A program made the translations under genes and the position numbers. Shown here one piece after another: positions 35,430 to 45,316 of a stretch of DNA of 64,000 nt (positions are counted from its first letter, which is position 1; each line of letters begins with the position of its first letter). Under the pieces are notes generated by a model. It saw nothing but the letters and a program-made list of their open reading frames with translations, searched no databases and was not told the DNA's origin. The stretch is from positions 7,328,256-7,392,255 of the forward strand of contig CM067504.1 of assembly GCA_034509495.1 (NCBI GenBank), in the 5' to 3' direction. The DNA comes from Acestrorhynchus altus. Taxonomy: Eukaryota; Chordata; Actinopteri; Characiformes; Acestrorhynchidae.

Positions 35430-38400
35430 CTACGGTTCCCTTTCTGAAGATACATCTCCCTCCGCTCCGCTGCTGGCATTGGGGTCAGCTTTAGAGCGCA
35501 AGGCACCCTTCTCCCTGCCTGACTCCAAGCTGCTTTTCGGTCGTGTTTTCTCCTTACGCTGTTGCTGCTTTTCCAGTTTGGAAAGCTTATGACAAAAAAG
35601 AGGCAAAAATACAAGACAATTTTAATCTATTAATGAATATAGGTAGATCAAACAGATTTTAGAGTTACACGTAAAAATTGTGTACAAGGTTCCAACAAGA
35701 GTCCTCGAAACACACAGGAGCAGCAGCAAGCTGAAACTGAAAATAGCCTGAAAATCTATTCTCTTCATTTGTGTTGCACCATTTATATTTTGAAGAGAAG
35801 CTTTATAGAAATACAGAAACAGGACAAACTTTAAGACCCCTGGTGACTATCATGTACAATGATAAAGGTAAGACGTAATACCTGTTTAGCATCTGAGGGC
35901 CCAGGAGGAGATTCTAAACAAATAGTGACCGGTCCATCATTCTGAATGTGTACCTGCATGTAAGCAGCAAACCGGCCATCTAAAACACAAAATTAAATTC
36001 AGCAATTGTTCTTAAGAACATATTCCGTATCCTGGTATCTCAATCCTAGTCCTAAAGTATGATGACTCTGCATGTTGTAGTGCTTTCTTTGATTCACCTC
36101 ATGGAGGATTTATTAATTACGGTAGTTCATTATATGCATCTGGTATGTTGGATTCTATTGCTTTTTAATATATAGTTACTTTTTTAGCCAACTTTCATAC
36201 AGCTTCCTAAAAATGCAGAACACCTTCTGCCTCACAATGTAGTTCAGCCTCACCTTTGATGAGCTCTGGCTTATATACAGTCCTCATCTGCTCCAGAATG
36301 TTGTTGTAAAAGGGCTGGGCTAATTCAGCAGTCAGGGCTGAATGGAAGTCAGGCTTGTTGCCTTTGAGAATACACTGGAGCGTGAACTGACTCACACACA
36401 ACACTTCCAATTCTCTGTCCATTACACTTCGGCTCCACGCACGACCATTCTCATCCTCAAATACACGGAGGTTCAGGATCTTACGCACTCTGATGAACAA
36501 AGACAAACAAACATGTATTAACCAACTGAGAAAAATAAGAAAAGCTTCTGAAAACTCAATTTACAAAAAAGCAAAAGACAAAATTAGCATTTCTCTTCAT
36601 CTAGTTAAAGCTTGCCACAAAGTCAAACAAACTTGGTGAGCATTCAACAGTACTTACATGTAGTCTATATCCTTTTGTGTGTCCTCAGATGATATTCCAA
36701 GCAAAACGCAAAGACCACTCCCTATCGAACTGATCTGCTCCTCGCCAACTAATGTCATAGCAAAGACACACAGTAAAAGAGATACAAAGATCATGCATGA
36801 ACACCAACTCAAAATGAGAGCAAATCATTTTTTCTTGGAAAACTGCACTACCCAGTTAACCTGAACTTATACACTCATTGCCAAAATACACCTCAAAGGA
36901 ATGAGCAGACAGGAATGAAAATTAACGGGTAGGTTTGGCATTGTAAGTCATACGAATGAATCTTGTTTCACAGTTGACCGTGCATGTGATGTAAGCAAAG
37001 GACAGGCCTTATAGCCGTATCTCACTATGTAAGGTCATCCTGTTGACTCATGTTGTTGTGCTAGTGGCATCCTTTGCAAGCGAGGTATGCTTTGGATAAG
37101 AGCTTGAGAGGGGTCACATCACAGAGCTCCAGGAAGTGGAAGTCATCATATTCCACGCAATAAAGGGGGAAAACCAACAGATAGTCCCATTTGTGTGGAG
37201 TGACCAAGCAGACACGACTGCAGACATTCAGTGAGCAGTGATGCCCTCCGTGAGTCTTTCCTGTAAGTGCCAGCACCATTGGCAGATGACTGCACATGCA
37301 GGACAACATGCACACAGCCAATTACAATGACTGCACTTAACACTATGTCAACATCACCAAAGACTGCAATGGTGTCATGTCAGACTGTCATTGAGTCACT
37401 CCTTGTCAGTGGGTTATCTGAAGGAGAGTGAGAATATTCAAGCTGCATAGACACTGACATTTCCATGTGGGTACAACCTGCTTAAGCGTTTAAAGCATCT
37501 GGTGATATACCACTTAAATAAAAATACATTTTGGCCACAACTCAAGTCAAGAGTGTTAATGACTTAGTAAGACCTTGTTCCTGTAGGGTTTCCACCTGGT
37601 TTTCATCTGAACTGTCTGGTTCTTAATGTAATTTTTACATGTTGTTGTAATGAAAAGATTGCTGGTTACCTGGCTGAACATACAATGTCTGTGTTTTGTT
37701 TGCTGGAATGTGCCTGTGTACTTTATTATCACTGTTGTGCTGAGAAAAATGGTGTGTGTGCATGTCTGTGGATCATTAAAGCCCTTGTCAACTCATTTTC
37801 ATGATTCTCTTCTAAATATTATATATAGTGTTTGTGTTGAATTTGCTGTGAAGTGGTACAGAAAATAAATGACGGTGTTTCTGTAGAGAGATTACATCTG
37901 TTGGATTTCAGTTGGGCAGGACAATATTTGGCCCATCTGATATCAGATCAGCCAATTGTACAGAGCAGATTGTTTACATCACAACCTACAACAACACAAT
38001 TCCCAACTTTACCTAAAAGTTCTCTAAACCAAAGCATGTTCATAAACATAGCAACCCTAGTCATCGCCAGTTCCCAGAAAGACCCACAAGGACGGGTCTG
38101 AAATGGTCAGCTTGTTTAATAGAGAACATGTCTAATGTGGGTAACAGCAACCAGATGTTTAATTCGCAAGAACCCAAGAACCGCATTTTGTGGGCAGTTA
38201 CATACCAGTATTCTAAGTATTCTAAGCTTCATATCTCAGGATCAGAATAACCTACAGACACAAAACAAATATCATAATAACCCCTGTGGTCTGAGCATGG
38301 TGTGCAGTCATTATCACTGAATAATCTAGCTGTTTCCAATTAAATGAATTCCCAGTTTAGATGTGATATGAGCTTCCAGTGCATGTTTAAGGAGAAACAA

Positions 38401-39025
38401 TGGACTATTTACTCTTTTTTGCTTAGTGTTCAAATTTCAAATAAAAGCCCTTCGTTTCATACATAACACTAATTACCAGAAATACAAAAAAAATTATTGT
38501 TTTTTATTATTATTTTATTTAGACTGCTGTCAAGTATTTTGAAGAATGTATTATTATAAATATTCTTGTCAATCTAAGCATTACAAACAATTCATCATAA
38601 CTCAGGGTTTCTGAGATGTAACGTGTTTATGGTGCTTTTAAGTCTCTCAAAAATGTTCGATGTTTTTATGAATAAAAGTACGTCAAAGTACGATATTAAT
38701 ACGAAATTGGTACAAAATAAAAGTCCTTATGTCACGGAAATACGGACTGACAGCAATATCTTTAGCTATTGACTCAAACATCGCTTCAACCGCTGATCTA
38801 GAAGTGTTTATCCGACCTGTCAAACTAACAAACACGAGTTTATAAATAGTAATGATCTCAGGGGTCTTGGTTATCGATAGCTCCGACACTGAACGCATTA
38901 ATGTACTGGCGCTGATCGAGCTCCTCACTTTGGACCGGACAGTAAACACATTGATAATTTACCTAACTCTGTGCACTCTTACCCGTTACACTCGCTTTAG
39001 TGACCCTCTGAACGATCGCCTTCAT
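35430..39025 (-). CDS. dtd1: D-aminoacyl-tRNA deacylase 1, 5 coding exons
   Basis: Homodimeric enzyme that hydrolyses D-amino acids, and glycine, wrongly attached to tRNA. Exons 38983-39025, 36658-36748, 36254-36489, 35882-35979 and 35430-35585 join in phase to 207 residues against 209 in human. The start MKAIVQRVTKASV is the family N-terminus. The active-site SQFTL motif is at about residues 78-82 and the cross-subunit Gly-cisPro motif, in NDGPVTICLE, at 139-140. Exon 5 is the charged, low-complexity vertebrate tail (KLEKQQQRKEKTR ... EGDVSSEREP). The exon 2/3 junction gives IVRKIL where human has MVRKIL. Intron 1 (2.2 kb, 36749-38982) carries a Tc1-like remnant. The gene is divergent from smim26. 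Confidence 0.97.
36897..37650 (+). mobile_element. Decayed Tc1-like element in dtd1 intron 1
   Basis: Matches 53790-54560 in order: GGGTAGGTTTGGCATTGTAA versus GGGTAAGTTTGACATTGTGA, then CTCATGTTGTTGTGCTAGTG versus CTCATGCTGTTGTGTTTTTG, and the shared GAGTGAGAATATTCAAGCT (37421 and 54310). No intact frame. Limits approximate. Confidence 0.65.
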
Positions 39026-40071
39026 TCTTGCTATGCCTGTTTCCACACAGTGTACCGCTGCAGGCCGCTGTGCTGCCCGATCGCACACCCCCGTCGTGAC
39101 GCCCGATCCTCGGGCAGCTTTTCGTAATGCCTGAATAAAATAAATGTCACTAACAATAATAAATAAAAATCAACAATAAAGGTTACAGTAATTACAAAAT
39201 AAACGGCATATGTGCATTTTGAATGTTCTCGTAACGTTGTTAAAAATATATATATCAGGAAACGAGAAGAGCTGGTTTATGGAGAGCCTAACCACTGCCC
39301 CTCCCATTTTATTTAACCAAAAACAGACACCAGAGGGAGCCAGCGAGCGCGTCCTCACAGAACGTGAATAGCGCTCAATACCTTAAAACTCAAACTGCGT
39401 TTAACCACTTTTTGGAAAGTTTCATTGATGTATTTTACCAAAATAAGGCGTTCTTGTCTATTTTTCTACAGCAAACATTTCGGACAGTTGAGACGCTGCC
39501 GTTTACTGCTAGTGAGAGCTGACTGGCGACATCCATCACACCTTGAGTTGAAAACCTTTAAAATGTATCTTAAATGTATCTCAAACGTTTAAGGTTTTTC
39601 GGTGTTGAGAAAGTGAGGCACCTGTTGGTGTTAAAACGTATTAAACAATAATAAACTGATTTTACTCAAACGCTCCATAGTAACATATTCGCCCTCTGGT
39701 TACTGACGAACCCAGAAGACATTCTAAAGTGGTCATTCTCGTCTCTACATGTTCTCTGTTCATGACTTTTTAAGGGACGCATTTTCATTGCCAGAACACA
39801 ATGTGTGATGTAAAAAGGGGGAAAGTGTAAAGTTAGATATACGGAAAGAATAAAATGAGCGAATAAAAAGTACACAAATGTTTATGCACCCCCTGGCTTC
39901 CAGGTCTGTCTTAGCGGGGTTTATAAATCATGTTTTTAATCAGGCTTCGTGAAGAACTGCCCGGTCAGAGGAATCGAGGCAGTGTGTAAGATTGGGCACC
40001 ACACCGGCTCTGGTCATAACCCCTAAAGAAGGAGTTTTATTCGGACAGAGGCTGTAATAAGTAAATGTAGA
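39026..40071. promoter_or_regulatory. Divergent promoter region between dtd1 and smim26
   Basis: 1046 bases separate the two start codons, which face away from each other. The dtd1 side (39026-39130) is CpG-rich with CCGTCGTGACGCC. No TATA box is obvious at either end. Two separate promoters or one bidirectional promoter are both possible. Confidence 0.45.
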
Positions 40072-41707
40072 ATGTCGTTTGATCTCTTGAAATGGAATAA
40101 GCGAGCGTCACTGCTGTATGCAGTCGGAATGTGGACCATGTTTGGGTCCTATGGTTTTTACAGGTACCATCACAGAAACGACCCTCCGGGTGAGTTACGT
40201 CGACACACTGTTATGATGTCACACTTGTGTAGTAATCACTAATATTACCCAGTTTTTGTGTGAGGTAATTAAATAAAGTCAATGTCATCAACTTTCCAGT
40301 GTTTACTCAACAGAATTCTCAGTCACACACACACACACAAAATAACAGAGGCAGCTTTGGCAGCAATTACAGCTTTAAATCTTTTTGACTCTGCTACAAG
40401 CCTGGCATCTGTTTTGGGGAAGTTTCTCCCATTCTTCTTTGCACAACCCCTCAAGCTCCATCAATTTGGAATTTGCTTGGTGAACATCCATGCAAAGCCA
40501 TTTTAGATACTTCCAGAGATGTTCAATGGGGTTCAAGTCTGGGCTCTGGCACAAAAAGCCACTTCCTTTTTTTCTTGGCTGTGTGTTTAGGGACATTGTC
40601 CTGTTGTAAGATAAACATTTATTCCAGTCTGAGGTCCAGAGCAGTCTGGAGCAGGGTATCATCGAGGCTGTCTCTGTAGATCACAGCAGTCATCTTTCTC
40701 TCAACCCTGACTAATCTCCCAGTTCCTGCTGCAGAAAAAAATCCCCACTGCATGATCCTGCCACCACCATGCTTCACTGTAGGAATTGTGTTGGCTAGGT
40801 GATGAGCAGTGCCTGGTTTCCTCCACACATAACGCCTGGCATTCAGTGCAAAAGTGAAATCTTTCTAATGGTTTGAATGTCCTTTAGGTGCCTTTAGGCA
40901 AACTCCATACAGACAGACCTATCCACTCTGCCTGTGAAGCCACCAGGACACAGCTCATACTACTTTTAAAGCATGCATCATGGTGCAGTTTACTTTCAGA
41001 GCGGATGATTCTGATGATAGCTGTGACAATATGTTATTGCCAAAAGTTAGTAGCCAATTTTTTATGAGAGAGCACAATCCATGAAGCACTTGGCAACATT
41101 CAGTGCATTTAAACGATTAACAAAAAAAACCCTGAATACAATTAGAGAGAGCTTACAACAGCATTTGACTGAGCTCTTTATGAATTCTTCACTCTTCAAC
41201 ACTCCACTGACTGACTAAATGCAAACATGTAATCATCAGAATAATCCACTCTGCAAGGAGACCACACCATGATGCACATTTAAAAGTTGTCTCCCACTTG
41301 CTCAGTGCAATTACACATTCTCACCATAGAGATATCCAAATAAACCTAAATCCCCAAATTTCCTAAACGTACAGACTATGCTGTAACTTTTTTTACTAGA
41401 ACCAAATAAAACATATCAAAGTGTACTACTTTATTAATAGTACTGTATGTATGCACTCAAATGTGTCCAAATATAGATACACATGCACTTTTCTTTCCAT
41501 GAACTCTAATTATGTTGTTTGTTGTTTTTTTTAGTTGAAATGCCAGAAGTGGAGGAAGAGACAAGACCAAATGTTGAAAAAGTAAAAACAGCAAACGTTT
41601 CATCCACAATAGTCTACAAAGAAAATGTTGTGCCATATTCTACAAGACTTTTGAACCTTTTCAGTCCTACATATGACTCTTCAGGAAGCAAAACTGATGA
41701 AAAATAA
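40072..41707 (+). CDS. smim26: Small integral membrane protein 26, 2 exons
   Basis: Exons 40072-40189 and 41535-41707 give 96 residues (human 95). The first exon encodes MSFDLLKWNKRASLLYAVGM, then a hydrophobic segment (about residues 12-32) that reads as one membrane span, followed by a basic Tyr/His-rich stretch. Exon 2 is acidic and ends with STIVYKENVVPYSTRLLNLF; human SMIM26 has the related YKED-FVP-EKILN near its C-terminus. The rest is poorly conserved, so the call leans on this motif, matching length, one N-terminal span and position beside dtd1 and sec23b, as in human. The human protein is reported as a mitochondrial microprotein affecting complex I. A polyadenylation signal AATAAA is at 41914-41919. 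A decayed Tc1-like element fills part of the intron. Confidence 0.88.
40340..40870 (-). mobile_element. Decayed Tc1-like transposase fragment in smim26 intron
   Basis: Minus-strand frames encode IPTVKHGGGRIMQWGFFSAA and, in a shifted frame, SPDLNPIEHLWKYLKW and CKEEWEKLPQNRC, all hallmark Tc1 transposase segments (the second contains the catalytic-region NPIEHLW motif). Frameshifts and stops between them make it inactive. Confidence 0.9.
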
Positions 41708-41913
41708 AAAAGGATATCAATCAAGACTGGTTTAAAAATGGAATGAGTAAATGGAATATTTCTGTCATCATGTGTTGTAACAACGCTACAGTAAAAAAAA
41801 GTGAAAATTCATGTTTGCTTTTCCTTTTTTCAGAAAGGTCAAACTATTTTCAGTGGTGTAACATTAATGCAGTGTGCTCTACAAATCTTGTTTTTTTTCA
41901 CATCACTGAGCAA

Positions 41914-41919
41914 AATAAA
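41914..41919 (+). terminator. smim26 polyadenylation signal
   Basis: Canonical AATAAA 207 bases after the smim26 stop codon, followed within 30 bases by a GT-rich stretch (TTTGTAATGTGTGTAAC). Confidence 0.7.
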
Positions 41920-42084
41920 GTTTGTAATGTGTGTAACAAATGTGTGTAATATTTAAAAGTGATTTGATAAGTGATTAAAGTGTAATCACTGGTTAGTCTT
42001 CTAATGTGTTGCTTGTATGGTTGCACTGTCAAGGTTGACAGTTAAGACCCTTTGTGACCATTGAAGCAAACACATGAAGTAGCT

Positions 42085-42975
42085 ATAGATTTATATCGAT
42101 TAGATTACATTAGATTAGACAAATCATATGTGTGAGTGGTGTATATGAACCTTTAGGATTAGCAGATCATTGGAAGGTGAAATTGGAGTCAGGTGTTTTC
42201 AGTCAATGGGATAATAGTCAATTGTAAATGGGTTTTTGTTGAAAGAACAGGGAACTGTTTATGGACATGTATAATGGCATGAACAAAGATTTCTGAGGAG
42301 CTCAGAAGAAGAGATGTTGATGCTCATCAGGCTGGAAACTACAAATACAGAAAAATCAAGTCCATTATTACCCTCCCCAGGAGTGGTCAACCAACAGCAA
42401 GATGAGTAATATTCCTTGAGGTCACAAAAGAACCAAGGTAATTGTAAAGCATCTAAAGGCATTTTATTATGACTGTAATGTTAATTAACATTAACAATGT
42501 TAATGTTCACGAGTTATGCAGGAGAACACAGAACACCAATGATGTGCATGGTACTGCTCTCCAAAAAGAGCATTGCTGTCTGACAGTTTTTCACATAGAG
42601 AAGTTAGACGATTATTGGAACAATCTTTATTGATTAAATGAGAAGCATTATATTTGGAGAAAGGAAAACAGATTTCTGGCATAAAAATGTTATCCCATAT
42701 GTGAAAGAGTGGTGGTCATGGTTTGGGCCTGTCTTGCTGCCTCTCCATCTAAGCTGCATCTCAAGAGAATGTGGGTTATGCAGCAAATAATTATTAAAAA
42801 AGGATAAAGTTTGGAATGGCAAAGTCAAAGTCATGACATTTAGTCTATTAGAAATGTGGAAGGACCTGAAGCAATCAGTTCATGGGAGGAAACCCACCAA
42901 CATAGCAGAGTTGAATATGTGCAATGGGTTCAAGATAATAGAGGACAAGTCAACAATTGACAGAAATGTTTAGTT
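42085..42975 (+). mobile_element. Decayed Tc1-like transposon
   Basis: Ordered matches to a family I know from fish: ATGAACAAAGATTTCTGAGG, GTTGATGCTCATCAGGCTGG, TTACCCTCCCCAGGAGTGGT, TGCTCTCCAAAAAGAGCATT, GAGAAGCATTATATTTGGAG, TGGTCATGGTTTGGGCCTGT, GTGGAAGGACCTGAAGCAAT. Large internal deletions and stops; the first ATG-side text GTGAGTGGTGTATATGAACC recalls the 5' end seen also at 61110-61410. Confidence 0.88.
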
Positions 42976-43228
42976 GCAGTTAAACATGAAATAGTTACCA
43001 AACTGTCTTTGGAAAACACTGCAACAGTTTTAACATATTTTAACATACAATTTGAGTGTTTGGCATAATTTATGAACATGCATGAAGTGCAATAGAGTTT
43101 TGCACTATCTTTGGGAAACATTGTGACAGTTTTAGCATGAACATCTCATGTCATTTTGGATTTTATTAAAAGTTTTAATGACAATATACCTCTGTTCCTA
43201 TCACCTGCACATCAAAAACCAAATCTGA

Positions 43229-43260
43229 TGAATGAATGAATGAATGAATGAATGAATGAA
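43229..43260. repeat. (TGAA)8 microsatellite
   Basis: Eight perfect TGAA units upstream of sec23b. Confidence 0.97.
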
Positions 43261-43504
43261 CCACCCCAAATCAAAAGCAGGTGTATTTAATTGTTCTTCA
43301 CTACCTGTGATTTAGTCCCACGCTGACACTGGAGCAACCACAGACTACACCTTCACTAACAGTTGAAATGACAGTAAGCTTTGACCAGCTGTGCTCATGA
43401 ACCCTCGGAAAATGAACCTTTTTAAACAGTTGAAGATTCACGAGACTTCTTCTGACCATCACTTATTCTTCGAACCCCTGAAGCTCTAATGTGTTTCGCT
43501 CCAT

Positions 43505-43559
43505 GGGGCGGGGCTTCGGGACCAATGGGGAGGAGCTGGGCCAATGGCGTGGGTCCAGG
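43505..43559 (+). promoter_or_regulatory. sec23b core promoter: GC box and two CCAAT boxes
   Basis: GGGGCGGGGC at 43505-43514, CCAAT at 43522-43526 and CCAAT at 43541-43545, all about 50-90 bases upstream of the probable start of the untranslated exon. The second CCAAT is followed after nine bases by CCAGG, one mismatch from the CCAAT-N9-CCACG endoplasmic reticulum stress element. Confidence 0.6.
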
Positions 43560-43589
43560 AGGGTAGCAGGATGTGTAGTAACACGTCAC

Positions 43590-43732
43590 TTTACGGCAGT
43601 GGTTGAACAAGTGCTAGTGGGGATAAGGTGTCGTTTGAGCTTCATGGCTTGTTGACAGTATTTCTGAGGATTGGAGAAATATTCCTATTTGATTTGTTGA
43701 CGTTAAGACTTTAAACTGGATCCAGCTGAAAG
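43590..43732 (+). other. sec23b: sec23b untranslated first exon (approximate 5' end)
   Basis: The donor AAAG|GTAAGT at 43732/43733 lies 1.58 kb before the coding exon, whose acceptor CACAG| ends at 45311, five bases before the ATG. A promoter-like stretch with a GC box and two CCAAT boxes sits immediately upstream. The transcription start is not visible, so the left end is a guess. Confidence 0.6.
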
Positions 43733-45311
43733 GTAAGTGAGGATCAGAGAGGATCTGGGACTTAGTTTCAGGTTATCTAAGGGTAGCTCAGAGTAATGGA
43801 GTGCACACCGGCAGATCTGCTCACTCCCGAATAAAGCAGCTATAATTGTAGGTGCAGCGCTGGGGGCTGTTGTTTACACAGTGAATATGATTAAGGTACT
43901 GAAATACTGTTGCTGCTTTGCTCAGAATCTTTAATTTCTACATTTTCACATCAGTAAGACCCGGGCTGTGTCTCAAACGGAGACCATGCTGACTTGACGC
44001 CTTGCTGACGTCACAAGCCAATTCAGTAATGGCTGTGTCAGAATCGCGTTGCTGTGTCGTTATAAATACGAGTGTTTAGCTGTGTTATTGTTGTATGTGA
44101 ACGTATTCACCCAATAACACAAAGCTGGATTAATAAACTGATTCCTCCATGATTGTGTCTTCCTGCCTCAAAATCCTATATAAATAGGCAGCCTATATTA
44201 GATTTGGGACACAGCCAGGGTATCGACAAAGCTGGTTTATCTCGAGTCTGACCACTTCATATTTTTGATTATAAAACTGCGAGTCGCCAGAGGGCGCCCG
44301 CGAGCGAGTCCTAAATGAATGACGGTGAATGGAGCTGAAAAGGCTAAAAAAATGATGTCTAAACATTTGTCATTTAACCCATAAGAGCCCAGAACTACTT
44401 ATTGAGCAAATTGAACTGATTTGTTAATTGAACAGCTTATGCATGCATTTTCTTATTGTGATAAAGGTAACATTACTTTTTTGGTAAATATTTTTAAGTA
44501 AAAATGTTGCCAATGTAATATTTGTCACAACAAGAAGACCTCAAGATTTTATAACTTTTATAACTAACTTTTAAAAGTATTTCATCATTTATTTCTAGAA
44601 ATGAGGTTATAACTGAATAAAAATATGCTTGTATTTGTCAATTTGGGATTTCATGAGGCGAAGTGAGGAACAACGTACTGTATCTGTTAAAGGGTCTCTG
44701 ACATTTATGTCACTGTGAGCCTTTATGAGTTACATTTGGAAACTGGAAGGTTTTGGGTGTTATTTAAGCAAGCTTTTGTGAAGGGTATGTCTGACATCCC
44801 ATAAAATAGGACAAAGTGTAAAACTTATTCTGGCAGTAACAACCAACCACTGGTCAATACATTAGAACTGACGAACTGGCATTCCACCAACCAACAATCA
44901 GGACAGCAAGAGATATGGACTGATTAACCAACCCTGTTGAGAATGTGATGTGCAACGTGTCCTCTGGTTCAGGAGATAAAGTTCATGTCTGTGTTTTCAA
45001 TTCAGTGATTTCAGTTCTGGTCAGCCAGTAAGCAGCTGCTGGGTGTACTGTAGGTGTGCTCCAGATTGGAGCTGTGACGTAACGGTGAAATGACTCATGT
45101 AGTTTATGTAATCTTGTCACTAAACTGACGTGGAAAGGTAACGTCATAAAATAACTGGTATGTTTCTTTTGAGGGCAGTGCTGTTAGGTTTTAGTTTTCA
45201 TGGTATGTGGATATTCCAGTTGGGATGCATTATCCAAAAGGTGTAATTAGTTCTTAATCTTTAGTCACTTACTTTATTCACTCCTCCTCTGCTTGCACTG
45301 TCCCTGCACAG
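43733..45311. other. sec23b intron 1
   Basis: First half (to about 44340) contains scattered CpG and is probably promoter-proximal; the rest is AT-rich. No gene or element recognised. Confidence 0.5.
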
Positions 45312-45316
45312 CTAAA

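Larger units (their letters stand above)
41708..43504. other. Gap between smim26 and sec23b
   Basis: smim26 3' untranslated region with AATAAA at 41914-41919, then a decayed Tc1-like element (42085-42975), a (TGAA)8 tract (43229-43260) and the sec23b upstream region. Confidence 0.65.
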
